From: Desulfobulbus sp.
GTDB lineage: Bacteria; Desulfobacterota; Desulfobulbia; Desulfobulbales; Desulfobulbaceae
NCBI GenBank assembly: GCA_031280615.1
Contig: JAITGO010000022.1
Coordinates: 124,001-188,000, forward strand
Reading direction: 5' to 3'
DNA length: 64,000 nucleotides
How positions within the stretch are numbered: the first letter of the stretch is position 1; the number at the start of each line of letters is the position of its first letter. Position numbers and translations under genes: made by a program. Shown piece after piece: positions 46,131 to 54,429 of this stretch. Under the pieces are notes generated by a model. The model saw only the letters and a program-made list of their open reading frames with translations. It ran no database searches and was not told where the DNA came from.

Positions 46131-46166
46131 GACCGCTCTGGCCGGCCTTTTCGCCGGCTCCACCGA

Positions 46167-47255
46167 TCAGGCCGGCAAAGCGGCCAGCCGGCGTTCGAGT
46201 TGGCCCTGCTGACTGTGGATCGAGCGCGTGAGGTGCAGCTGGACCAGGGCCCGGTGCAGGTTTTCACCCGGCCGCCTGACCTTGAAATAGCGGTTGCCTT
46301 CCAGATGGTCGATGAAAAAGCGCAGACCGAGTTCGAAGCCGATCAGGCCGGCGGCGGCCACCAGTAAGCCGCGATCCGCCGGGGTCAGCAGATGGGCGGC
46401 CCGGCGCAGATAGCCGGCCATCAACGACTGAAACAGCTCCGGATCGAAGACCGTGGCCTCGGGGTCGGCCCGGTGCTCGCCCAGCGGATTGCAGCAGGAA
46501 CGGAGGCAATCGCCCAGATCGTGGAGCACCAGCCCCGGCTTGACCGTATCGAAATCGATCAGGCTCACTGCCCGCTCCCCGTCGGCAGCAAACAGAAAAT
46601 TGGCCGCCTTGGGATCGCCGTGGATCACCCTGCGGCTGAGTTGGTCCCTAGCCTCTTCGAGCAGGGTGGCAATCGGCCGCAGGCGCTCGATCATCTCGCG
46701 GCACAGATCTTCCTGCCGGTTGCCGCTCCAGGCCGCATTCCGGCACGCCGCGTCATAGCGGGCCAGATACCGAGGCGTGACATGGAAATCGGGCAGCGGG
46801 TCGGCCAGGAGATCGGGATTAAGATCGGCGGTCAGCAGGTGAAAGGCGCCCAACAGATCGCCGACCGCCTCGGCCTGGGCCGGGGTCGTCAGGCTGGCCA
46901 GGGTGCGGGTGCGGTCGAGCAGGGTCAACAGCCGCCAGCAGCAGCCGGAGGCGTCGATGCGATGGTCCTGGCCATCGGGAGCGGCAATCAATTGGAAAAA
47001 GCCCAGGCCGGGCGCGCGTTCGGCAGCGCGGCCGAGGTGGGCGGTCACCAGCCGCATGTTGGCCATCACCGCCCCCATGTCGGGGAACACGTGGGGATAA
47101 AGCCGTTGCAGGACCAGCTGCCGGCCGGTGGCCAGCGTCACTTTCCAGGTGTCGTTGATGTTGCCCCGGCCCAACGGTTCCCAAGCGGCAATGGTCTGGC
47201 CCGGCAGGAAAAACGCCAAGGCGGCGGCGATATCCATGGCTGGGGATCGGTTCAT
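46167..47255 (-). CDS. Phosphotransferase (aminoglycoside kinase-fold) family protein
   Basis: A 362-residue kinase-fold protein. The catalytic loop HGDPKAANFLF (Brenner-type HGDxxxxN) and DFD-type metal motif LIDFDTVKPG are visible, with an N-terminal nucleotide region LGRGNINDTWKV. The family includes aminoglycoside and choline kinases, and sugar kinases such as the N-acetylhexosamine kinase NahK; the GNINDTW start is similar to NahK-like members. Substrate not assignable. It overlaps the mazG-like stop by four bases. Confidence 0.8.
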   Translation of the reverse strand: MNRSPAMDIAAALAFFLPGQTIAAWEPLGRGNINDTWKVTLATGRQLVLQRLYPHVFPDMGAVMANMRLVTAHLGRAAERAPGLGFFQLIAAPDGQDHRIDASGCCWRLLTLLDRTRTLASLTTPAQAEAVGDLLGAFHLLTADLNPDLLADPLPDFHVTPRYLARYDAACRNAAWSGNRQEDLCREMIERLRPIATLLEEARDQLSRRVIHGDPKAANFLFAADGERAVSLIDFDTVKPGLVLHDLGDCLRSCCNPLGEHRADPEATVFDPELFQSLMAGYLRRAAHLLTPADRGLLVAAAGLIGFELGLRFFIDHLEGNRYFKVRRPGENLHRALVQLHLTRSIHSQQGQLERRLAALPA

Positions 47256-47596
47256 CGTTGTCCGGAAGCGGGATATTTTTGCGCGTTGAGCGCCATTTTG
47301 TCCGCCGCCGCTTCCAGCGGGTCGATGCCCAGTCGATCGGCCAGTCGGGTCAGGTAGATGAGGACGTCGGCGATCTCGTGGGCCACCTCGTTTTTGGTGG
47401 CCGGCGGCAGGTTGTGGCTTTGCTCCGGGGTCAACCATTGGAAGTGCTCCAGCAGCTCGGCCGCCTCGACGATCAAGGCCGAAGCCAGGTTTTTCGGGGT
47501 GTGAAAGGCTTCCCAGCCGCGCTCGTCGGCAAAACGGCGCAACAGGGCGGCAAGCTCTTCAAGATCGGCAATCCGGCGGGGCAAGGTTTGGGCCAC
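47252..47596 (-). CDS. MazG-like nucleotide pyrophosphohydrolase (dCTPase/RS21-C6 type)
   Basis: A 114-residue all-helical NTP pyrophosphatase. The metal-binding helices carry EAAELLEHFQW (ExxE type) and EVAHEIADVLIYLTRLAD, and the sequence GWEAFHTPKNLASAL marks the RS21-C6/dCTPase group. AGGAGG lies just before the GTG at 47596; the frame stays open upstream to 47884 but that part looks noncoding. It leads a two-gene unit with the kinase-fold gene. House-cleaning of modified dNTPs is the likely job. Confidence 0.87.
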   Translation of the reverse strand: MAQTLPRRIADLEELAALLRRFADERGWEAFHTPKNLASALIVEAAELLEHFQWLTPEQSHNLPPATKNEVAHEIADVLIYLTRLADRLGIDPLEAAADKMALNAQKYPASGQR

Positions 47597-47916
47597 GGTT
47601 TTCCTCCTCTCTGCGGCAACCGGGCCAAGGTAGCGCAGTAGCGGCCATTTGTCATCCCCGGCGAGGGGCCACGATTCGGTTTGCCGGCCTGCCGGCTCGC
47701 GGTGGAGCACCGATATTCGGCCGCTCGCCCGGTCAATGCCGGCGAAAAAAACTTCCGCAGCGCCGCCCGAGACGATAATTTTGCTCCCCGCCGCCCACCT
47801 GAACGCGCTATGGTGGCAGAACCGACGCGCCAACGAAGCCAGCGCAGGCCAAGAAATCCGTCGACTGCCCAGCGCAGTTGCCAAGAATAACCCCGTTCAA
47901 GCGGAGTCAAGAAGCC
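47597..47916. other. Divergent intergenic region between the mazG-like and PliI genes
   Basis: These 320 bases carry open frames on both strands that match no family I know. I see no RNA, repeat or clear promoter in it. Confidence 0.5.
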
Positions 47917-48372
47917 ATGATCGACATCCGAACCCTGACCATCGCCGTCGTCCTGTTCCTGCCAGCCCCCCTGCTGGCCGCAGCGCCGGACCGCTTCGTC
48001 GCCAAGCTCAAACTCCCCACCGGCCAGACCGCGGTCGTGGCGGAAGGCGATTTCGAGGCGCGTTCCCTGGGCAGTTTCAGCGTGCGGCTGTATGAGGCGG
48101 CGCCCGCCCCGGACGAAACCACCTTCTTTATTGCCGGGCTCATTCGTCCCCGCGACGGGGTCATCGACAAAACCCTGCTGGCCGACATCGATGGCGACCG
48201 CCAGCCGGAGCTCATCGTGGTGGTACGCTCGGTGGGAACCGGCGGCTATCTGTCGGCGCACGCCTTTGCCTTTGCCAAGGACCAACTGCTCTTTCGCGCC
48301 CAGGTCGAGGATCTTGCCGCGGATGCGGATCCGGTGGCCGCCCTGCGACACGCCGCCGCCAAGCGAAGCTGA
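47917..48372 (+). CDS. PliI-type periplasmic inhibitor of I-type lysozyme
   Basis: The 151-residue product begins with a signal peptide (TIAVVLFLPAPLLAAAPD, cleavage near residue 23) and follows the PliI pattern: VVAEGDFEARSLGSFSVRLY, FIAGLIRPRDGVIDK, and IVVVRSVGTGGYLSA. PliI proteins bind and block invertebrate-type lysozymes in the periplasm. The GGAG site upstream is distant. The neighbouring TPR gene, also exported, starts 95 bases later. Confidence 0.85.
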   Translation: MIDIRTLTIAVVLFLPAPLLAAAPDRFVAKLKLPTGQTAVVAEGDFEARSLGSFSVRLYEAAPAPDETTFFIAGLIRPRDGVIDKTLLADIDGDRQPELIVVVRSVGTGGYLSAHAFAFAKDQLLFRAQVEDLAADADPVAALRHAAAKRS

Positions 48373-48467
48373 GGCAGGATGCGGCCGGACGCCATGCCGG
48401 GCCGGATGCGCCGATTGCCGATCCCCGACCATTCCATCCCTCCTTTTTCGACAACGGAACAAGGGAT

Positions 48468-49133
48468 ATGACCAAGCTGTTTGCCTCCCTGCTCATGATC
48501 CTCCTGCTGGCGGCCACCGCCTGGGGCGCAGACCCGATGATGGCGCGAATCCGGGCGCTTGAACCGCTCATCGGCACCTTTCCCCCCAACATCCGGCCAG
48601 CGGAAGCCAAGGCGACCAAAAAGCGCTACGAGGGCCTGAAATCGGAGCTGGATGCCCGGATCGCCGCCCACCCCCAGGACCAGGATCTGTTGTTCATGCG
48701 CGGCTATCTGCAGAGCATGGGCCACAACTTCGACTATCCGGGGGCCTGGCAGGGCGCCACCGACGACCTCCAGGCGGTGCTCCACGCCAATCCCGGCCAT
48801 ATTGCCGCCATGACGGCCCTGGCCAATTTGTGGGTGAACAGCAATCCCGCGCTCGCCCCGGAGGCGGAAAAGCTGTTCCGCAACGCCCAATGCCGCCAGG
48901 GCCGCGAACCGGTGGAAGAGGCGCAACGGGGCCTGTTCTTCGCCTTCTACTACCAGGGCAAGATGCGGGAGGCCCTGCGCCAGTCCGAATACCTGCAGCA
49001 AACCTGGCCGGACAACGAGCAATACCGGCGCTACAACGAAACGATCCGCGCCGTCCTGCTGCGCGCCGAAGATTACCAAGCGCCCCCGGTGCCCCTGTCG
49101 GGCAAAGTCGACATGACCACCTGCGACAAATAG
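48468..49133 (+). CDS. Exported TPR-like hypothetical protein
   Basis: No named family recognised. The 221-residue product has a signal peptide (LFASLLMILLLAATAWG, about residues 4-20) and helical repeats of tetratricopeptide type (about 65-180), e.g. DLLFMRGYLQSMG and AAMTALANLWV. The mature part is periplasmic or envelope-attached, probably a protein-interaction scaffold. AAGGGAT precedes the start. Function unknown. Confidence 0.75.
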   Translation: MTKLFASLLMILLLAATAWGADPMMARIRALEPLIGTFPPNIRPAEAKATKKRYEGLKSELDARIAAHPQDQDLLFMRGYLQSMGHNFDYPGAWQGATDDLQAVLHANPGHIAAMTALANLWVNSNPALAPEAEKLFRNAQCRQGREPVEEAQRGLFFAFYYQGKMREALRQSEYLQQTWPDNEQYRRYNETIRAVLLRAEDYQAPPVPLSGKVDMTTCDK

Positions 49134-49187
49134 CCGCGCCGGCACGCCGATACGTCCAGGAGCCATCGCAACCAGTAGGCAAATCCC

Positions 49188-49526
49188 ATGAACAACCTGA
49201 TCAGCAACACGCCCCAGCCGCCGTACTATGCGGTCATCTTCACCTCGCAGCGGACGCCGGGCGACCGGGGCTATGCGTACACGGCTGGCCGCCTGGCCGA
49301 ACTGGCCCGGACCATGCCTGGTTTTCTTGGCGCGGAATCGGTCCGGGACGAGCACGGCGCCGGGATCACGGTTTCGTACTGGCAGAGCGAGGCCAACATG
49401 CGCCATTGGCTGGAACAGGCCGAGCATGCGGCGGCGCGGCAATTGGGCAACAGCGTGTGGTACGAGGATTTTTCGGTACGGGTGGCGCGGGTCGAACGGG
49501 CCTACGGCAAAAACCGGCCGGGCTGA
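49188..49526 (+). CDS. Antibiotic biosynthesis monooxygenase-like (ABM) domain protein
   Basis: A 112-residue dimeric alpha/beta-barrel of the ABM/heme-oxygenase-like fold. Blocks YYAVIFTSQR, MPGFLGAESVRDEHGAGITVSYW and MRHWLEQAEH are typical of YgiN/IsdG-like small proteins. Substrates range from quinones to heme, so no reaction is assigned. Its stop and the methyltransferase start share one base (TGATG). Confidence 0.83.
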   Translation: MNNLISNTPQPPYYAVIFTSQRTPGDRGYAYTAGRLAELARTMPGFLGAESVRDEHGAGITVSYWQSEANMRHWLEQAEHAAARQLGNSVWYEDFSVRVARVERAYGKNRPG

Positions 49527-50173
49527 TGGACCAGGTCCGGATGCCGCAATCCAAAGAGGCGGCCGCGGCCATGAACCGCGAGGCCTACAACCGGATCGCG
49601 CCGCAATGGCACCTTGCTCGCAGTACATTCGCCAAGCGCGAACGCCTCTATCTCGAGGCCTTGCTGGCGGCGGTGCCGGCCGGGGCGACGGTTCTGGATC
49701 TGGGCTGCGGCACCGGCCGGCCGATGGCCGAATATATCGTTGCCCAGTGCCGCCACGTGCGGGGAATCGACCAATCGGAGGCCATGCTGGCTTTTGCCCG
49801 GAAGCTGCTGCCGGATGAGCAATGGCTGCTGGCGTCCATGGAGCGCTGCGATCCGGGACAGGGATATCGCGGCGCGCTGCTGTGGGATTCGCTCTTCCAC
49901 CTCCCGCGCGCCGAGCACGAACCCATCCTGGCGAAGGTCGTACGCGGACTTGTGCCGGGCGGCAGGCTGATGCTGACCGTGGGCGGCTCGGCACAGCCGG
50001 CATTCACCGACTTCATGTTCGATCGGGAATTCTTCTACGATTCCAATACGCCCGAGGAAACGGAGCGGATTCTCGGCCGCCTCGGCTGCCGCCCGATCCT
50101 TGCCGAGTTCATGGAACTGCCGGATGGCGGCAGAAACAAGGGGCGCTACGCCATTGTGGCGGAAAAGGCCTGA
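49526..50173 (+). CDS. Class I SAM-dependent methyltransferase
   Basis: The 215-residue protein has motif I VLDLGCGTGRPMAEY (residues about 55-69), then a motif II acidic end GIDQSEAML and post-motif block LWDSLFHLPRAEHEPIL. It is translationally coupled to the ABM-like gene by TGATG. Substrate unknown. The open frame extends upstream in this phase but overlaps the previous genes, so the ATG at 49526 is preferred. Confidence 0.87.
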   Translation: MDQVRMPQSKEAAAAMNREAYNRIAPQWHLARSTFAKRERLYLEALLAAVPAGATVLDLGCGTGRPMAEYIVAQCRHVRGIDQSEAMLAFARKLLPDEQWLLASMERCDPGQGYRGALLWDSLFHLPRAEHEPILAKVVRGLVPGGRLMLTVGGSAQPAFTDFMFDREFFYDSNTPEETERILGRLGCRPILAEFMELPDGGRNKGRYAIVAEKA

Positions 50174-50237
50174 CAACACGTGGCCGGTGCCTGTTCGAGG
50201 CGACCACCTTCAACTCAACCCCCTGCGAGGTCACGCT

Positions 50238-50786
50238 ATGTCGCTTGCTCTCTTGCTCATCGACATTCAAAACGACTACTTTCCCGGCGGTGCCATGGAA
50301 GTGCCGGGCGCCACCGAAGCCGCGGTCAAGGCGGCGGCCCTGTTGGCGGCCTTCCGGAACAAGTCGCTGCCCATCATCCACGTTCAGCACCTTGCCGCCC
50401 GTCCAGGGGCAACCTTTTTCCTGCCCGGTACCGCCGGGGCGGACATCCACCCGTCGGTCCAGCCACTGGCCGGCGAGACGGTTTTCCAGAAGCACTCTCC
50501 GAGCTGCTTCCGACAGACTCCGCTGCTGGAGCATGTGCAGCGGAAAAACATCACCCGGCTGCTGGTCGCGGGCATGATGACCCAGATGTGCATCGACACC
50601 ACAGTGCGGGCCGCGGCCGATCTCGGCTTTTCGTGCCTGCTGGCGCACGATGCCTGCGCGGCCCGCCCCCTTGCCTTTGGCGGCAGAGAAGTCGCCGCCG
50701 AGGATGTGCAGGCGGCCTACTGCGCCGCGCTCAACGGCCCGTTCGCCCAGGTGCTGCCATCGGCGGAGCTACTCGCTAGCCTCTGA
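50238..50786 (+). CDS. Isochorismatase-family cysteine hydrolase
   Basis: A 182-residue hydrolase with the Asp-Lys-Cys triad of the family: Asp in LLIDIQNDYFPGG, Lys in VFQKHSPSCF and Cys in GMMTQMCIDTTVRAA. It resembles nicotinamidase-like and isochorismatase-like small amidases, so substrates could be nicotinamide, carbamoyl compounds or others. It follows the methyltransferase by 64 bases and converges on the hydrogenase maturation protease gene. Confidence 0.88.
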   Translation: MSLALLLIDIQNDYFPGGAMEVPGATEAAVKAAALLAAFRNKSLPIIHVQHLAARPGATFFLPGTAGADIHPSVQPLAGETVFQKHSPSCFRQTPLLEHVQRKNITRLLVAGMMTQMCIDTTVRAAADLGFSCLLAHDACAARPLAFGGREVAAEDVQAAYCAALNGPFAQVLPSAELLASL

Positions 50787-50819
50787 ATTTACCGGTAAAG
50801 GGTTGCCGGCCGGCGCGGA

Positions 50820-51284
50820 TCAGGCCGCCGGTGCTGTCACCAGGTCCCTGATCCGTGCGACCACCTCGGTCACCGCCCGTTCGACCTCGGGCGACATCTG
50901 CTGGGTGAATTCCTTGATTTCCTTGACCTCGATCAGCAGGATGCGGATCTCGGTGGGCATCTCCTCGGGAAAGCAGACGTAGCCGGTTTTCAGGGTAGTG
51001 CCCAGAGTGATGGCGTGCGAGTTGACCAGGGCATGAGTGGTGAAGATGTCGTCCACACTCACCTCGAGGATGGAGCCCGGCGCATTGCCCAGCTTGCAGG
51101 CATCGACCACGATCGCCCGTTCGTAGCCCCGCACCTTGTCCATCACCTCGAAGCCGACGGTGTAGACCACCTCGGTGTGACAAGCTAGCCCCTCGCGTTC
51201 CAATTGCTCGACCACCACCACGCCGGCACGGTCGTCCTGGAGGTAGGGGTTGCCGATACCGATCACCACGCATTTTGCTTTCAT
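50820..51284 (-). CDS. Hydrogenase maturation protease
   Basis: The 154-residue product belongs to the HycI/HyaD endopeptidases that trim the NiFe large subunit after nickel insertion. Metal-site candidates are the Asp in GNPYLQDDRAG, the Asp in IVVDACKLG, and the His in NSHAITLG. It lies downstream of mvhA, whose C-terminus extends 27 residues beyond the last Ni-site His. A perfect hairpin separates the two genes. Confidence 0.9.
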   Translation of the reverse strand: MKAKCVVIGIGNPYLQDDRAGVVVVEQLEREGLACHTEVVYTVGFEVMDKVRGYERAIVVDACKLGNAPGSILEVSVDDIFTTHALVNSHAITLGTTLKTGYVCFPEEMPTEIRILLIEVKEIKEFTQQMSPEVERAVTEVVARIRDLVTAPAA

Positions 51285-51308
51285 GTCCGCCCTGTCGTCA
51301 AAGGGAAA

Positions 51309-51341
51309 GGGCCGGAAGGGGCAAAAAACCCCTTCCGGCCC
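51309..51341 (-). terminator. Perfect 13-bp hairpin between mvhA and the maturation protease gene
   Basis: Arms 51309-51321 and 51329-51341 are exact complements around a seven-base loop. On the minus strand a T-rich run follows (TTTCCCTTTG), weaker than a classic terminator. It could attenuate or process the mRNA so that protease is made at a lower level than the hydrogenase. Confidence 0.55.
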
Positions 51342-51436
51342 AGGGAAGTGAAACAGAGGGGGGATGGGTTCGGCCTGGCACCGATCCGCCGGGATTGTTC
51401 CCGGACCGGCAACAGCCGAACGCTCCGTTCACTACC

Positions 51437-52903
51437 TTAAAAGTTTTTCAAGGTCTTGTACAGCGTGCCCCGGCTGTCGAAAATCTCGACTTCCAGCGGC
51501 GACTGGCCCCCGGTCACGGTGTGGGTGGCGCAGGCCAGGCAGAGATCGTAGGGCCGGAAGGCCATCTCCACGTAGTTGAGCATGTTCTGGGAGACATCGC
51601 CGTTCTTGATGAAATGCTTGGCCGCCTTCTTCACCGCCAGGTTGATCGGGGCATTGTTGTGGGTGGTGGCCACGATCAGATTGGCGTCGGTGACAATGCC
51701 CCGATTGTCGGTGAGATAGTGATGGATCAAGGTGCCGCGCGGCGCCTCGATGATCCCCACCCCCTCGCCCAGACAGGAACTCGGCTTGTTCCAGGTCTCC
51801 TTGCCGGTGATCTCCGGATCGCGGGAGAGCTCCTGGCACTTTTCGGCGGCGCTGAGCAGCTCGATGGCCCTGGCCCAATGGTAGGCGAGGATGTGGTGCA
51901 CCGGCCGGGCGCCGAAGGTGGCGTGGAATTTCTCGAAATGCCGCTGCGCCTTGGGCGTGTCCATCGACTTGACCACGTTCATCCGGGCCAGCGGGCCGAC
52001 CGCATAGATGTTGGTGCCCGGCCCTTCGACAATGCCCTTCCAGGCGCCGATCTTCTTCTGGTAGGGGAACTTGAGATAGGTCCAGGGCTGGACGCGCTCG
52101 GCGATGAAATCGAGATATTCCTTGCCGTTGAAGGTGCCGATCACCGCGCCCTGGCTGTCGATCACCTTCTGGGTTCCGTCGTAGTAGGCGATCCGGTCCT
52201 GCTGGTCCACCGAGCCCATGTAGCCGACCTCGACCTTGTACATGTCGCCGGTCACCAGCTGCATGTATCGGTCGTTTTTCAGCACCACATCGTCGAAAAC
52301 CTGAAGCGTCAGCTCGCCCAGTCCCACCAGTTCTTCCGACCAGGCCTCGATCTGCCGGCGCTCCTCCTCGGTCAGCCGTTTGGACCAGCCGCCGGGAATG
52401 GCCGCCACCGGGTGATTGGGCTTGCCTCCCAACAGCTCGAAAATCTTGACCGCCAGGCCGCGGCGCCGCAGAACCTCCTTGCCGGTGGCGGCACCCACCG
52501 CATTGATCAGGCCGACCACGTTGCGCTCGGCCGGGTTGGCCTCGGGACCGACCACGAAATCGGGAAATCCGAGGGCATAGAGGATGACCGAATGGTCCTC
52601 GACATAGTGGGCGTTGAAAAAGAGTTCGCGCAGTTTGCGGCCGGTCGGCGGCGGAATGACGCCGAAGACGCCGTCCGAGGCCTTCATCGAAGCGGTGAAA
52701 TGGACGCCGCGGCAGACCCCGCAGACCGTGGACACGGTCCGCGGCACCTCCTCCATGGGCATGCCCTGGAGGAATTTCTCAAACCCTCGGAATTCAACGG
52801 TCTGGAAAAAGGCATCGTCGACATTGCCTTGGTCGTCGAGGAAAATGGCGATCTTGCCATGCCCCTCGAGCCGAGTGATCGGATTGATTTCGATTTTCTT
52901 CAT
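51437..52903 (-). CDS. mvhA: F420-non-reducing hydrogenase large subunit MvhA (NiFe)
   Basis: MvhA (488 residues from this start) splits H2 at a NiFe centre and feeds electrons through MvhG and MvhD to HdrA. The N-terminal nickel motif is STVCGVCRGVH and the C-terminal one is DLCLACATH, where the usual Pro is Leu. After the final His, 27 residues (TVTGGQSPLEVEIFDSRG...) remain, as in precursors. Family proteins start MxKxxxxPxTRxEGH, so I chose the ATG at 52903 (AAGGAG upstream). An ATG at 52987 also has GGAGG and would add 28 residues. A cytoplasmic location is expected: no Tat signal occurs on the small subunit. Confidence 0.9.
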   Translation of the reverse strand: MKKIEINPITRLEGHGKIAIFLDDQGNVDDAFFQTVEFRGFEKFLQGMPMEEVPRTVSTVCGVCRGVHFTASMKASDGVFGVIPPPTGRKLRELFFNAHYVEDHSVILYALGFPDFVVGPEANPAERNVVGLINAVGAATGKEVLRRRGLAVKIFELLGGKPNHPVAAIPGGWSKRLTEEERRQIEAWSEELVGLGELTLQVFDDVVLKNDRYMQLVTGDMYKVEVGYMGSVDQQDRIAYYDGTQKVIDSQGAVIGTFNGKEYLDFIAERVQPWTYLKFPYQKKIGAWKGIVEGPGTNIYAVGPLARMNVVKSMDTPKAQRHFEKFHATFGARPVHHILAYHWARAIELLSAAEKCQELSRDPEITGKETWNKPSSCLGEGVGIIEAPRGTLIHHYLTDNRGIVTDANLIVATTHNNAPINLAVKKAAKHFIKNGDVSQNMLNYVEMAFRPYDLCLACATHTVTGGQSPLEVEIFDSRGTLYKTLKNF

Positions 52904-53027
52904 AGAGCTGCTCCTTGCAGTCGTAACCGGAACGCTTGGCGCCGGGCCAAAACCGAATGTGTTGTTTTGTGCTTCAACGATACCCATGAACAGACCTCCC
53001 CGGTTGTTCGTGCGGCATCCCGAGGTG

Positions 53028-54014
53028 CTAGTGCTCCTTGTGTTCGGCAATGCGATGGTTGAGTTTCGAGGCCGTGTGGCTGTAACGGTAGACCAGCTTG
53101 GCCATGTCGTTGTATTTCTCGATGAACTGGGCCGCAGTCTCGTCGTCGGCCATGCTTGCGGCCAGCATCGAGACGCAGCGGGCGCCGAAATCCTTGACGC
53201 CGGGAATCGGTCCGCCGCAGCCCCGGCAGGGAATGTTGACGTTGAGACAGGAGCCGCCGCAGTCGCCCTGGGTCACCGGGCCGAAGCACATGTAGCCCTG
53301 CTGGAGCAGGCACTTTTCCGGATCGGGCCGGTCGTCGACGGTTCGCTTGATCTCGCCCACCGGCAACCGCTCCTGGCCGGTGATCGCCGGATTGCGCTTG
53401 CAGACGTCGCACACCGCCTTGCCGCCGGTCAGCCAGGAGCCCGCCGGCGGCAGCTTGCCCGCCAGGATGGCGCCGATCAGGCGGCCGACAAAGGCGGGAT
53501 GGGGCGGACAGCCGCCGACATAGTATTCCACCGCCACCACCTGATCGATGGTCGAGCAATTGTCGAGGATGGCCGGGATGGTCAGGTTGTACTTGCCGTC
53601 GAGCATGTATTCCGGAGAGGGATAAACCCCGTCGGGGTTGTCGGTGGAGAAGGAAGTTTTGTAGGCTTTTTCGAACAATTCCGCTTTAGTGTGCAAATCA
53701 CCCATGGCGGCGATACCGCCCATGGTGGCGCAGGCGCCGAACGCCACCAGCACCTTCGATTTCTGGCGCAGCACCTTGACGGTGTGCAGGTTCTCGCTGT
53801 TGCGGATCATGCCGTCGACAAAGGCCAGATCGATGGATTTGTCGGGCATGGCTTCCAAATCCTTGTACTTGACGTCGGCCACGGTCGGCGCCCAGAAGAC
53901 GATTTCCAGCGAATCCAGGGCGTCGACCAAGGCCTCGGACAGGTCGACCACGCTCATTTCGCAGCCGGCGCAGCCGCCGGCGAGCAGAAAGGCGGTTTTC
54001 AGTTTATCTGCCAT
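53028..54014 (-). CDS. mvhG: F420-non-reducing hydrogenase small subunit MvhG
   Basis: The 328-residue Fe-S subunit relays electrons from the NiFe site. The proximal cluster starts at GCAGCEM near residue 15, with ACATMGGIAAMGD and VGGCPPHP carrying further ligands; extra Cys (CDVCKRN, CLLQQGYMCFG, CGGSCLNVNIPCRGC) form the other clusters. There is no signal peptide, so the enzyme is cytoplasmic. It overlaps mvhD by 11 bases. Confidence 0.92.
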   Translation of the reverse strand: MADKLKTAFLLAGGCAGCEMSVVDLSEALVDALDSLEIVFWAPTVADVKYKDLEAMPDKSIDLAFVDGMIRNSENLHTVKVLRQKSKVLVAFGACATMGGIAAMGDLHTKAELFEKAYKTSFSTDNPDGVYPSPEYMLDGKYNLTIPAILDNCSTIDQVVAVEYYVGGCPPHPAFVGRLIGAILAGKLPPAGSWLTGGKAVCDVCKRNPAITGQERLPVGEIKRTVDDRPDPEKCLLQQGYMCFGPVTQGDCGGSCLNVNIPCRGCGGPIPGVKDFGARCVSMLAASMADDETAAQFIEKYNDMAKLVYRYSHTASKLNHRIAEHKEH

Positions 54015-54429
54015 GACCGTTTCCTCCCTTGAGCGGATTGGGACCCATCTCCTGCAGGTCCTTGGTGAACTCCTCGACCACCTCGGCAAAACGGTAGCCT
54101 TCGGCGCCGGAGATCCATTCCAGGCGGAACCGGTTGCGGTCGAACCCCGAATCCTCCAGCAATTGCCCCAGGATCTTCATCCGGTTGGCGGTCTTGTAGT
54201 TGCCGCTCTTGTAATGGCAGTCGCCGAAGTGGCAGCCGCCGACCAAAACCCCGTCGGCGCCGTTGGCAAAGGCCTCCATGATGTATTCCGGCTCGACCCG
54301 GCCGGAACAGGGCACCTTGATCAGCTTGATCGAAGGCGGGTACTTGGCGCGCAGGTTGCCGGCGAGATCGGCGCCGGCATAGGTGCACCATTGGCAGGCA
54401 AATCCGACGATATTGGGTGTGAACGACAT
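54004..54429 (-). CDS. mvhD: Hydrogenase iron-sulfur subunit MvhD
   Basis: The 141-residue MvhD holds a [2Fe-2S] cluster and connects the Mvh hydrogenase to HdrA. The Cys set FACQWCTYAG, VPCSGRVEPEY and GGCHFGDCHYKSGN is typical. AAGGAGG precedes the ATG, which shares one base with the hdrB stop (TGATG). Its presence between hdrB and mvhG shows that Hdr and Mvh form one complex. Confidence 0.93.
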   Translation of the reverse strand: MSFTPNIVGFACQWCTYAGADLAGNLRAKYPPSIKLIKVPCSGRVEPEYIMEAFANGADGVLVGGCHFGDCHYKSGNYKTANRMKILGQLLEDSGFDRNRFRLEWISGAEGYRFAEVVEEFTKDLQEMGPNPLKGGNGHGR

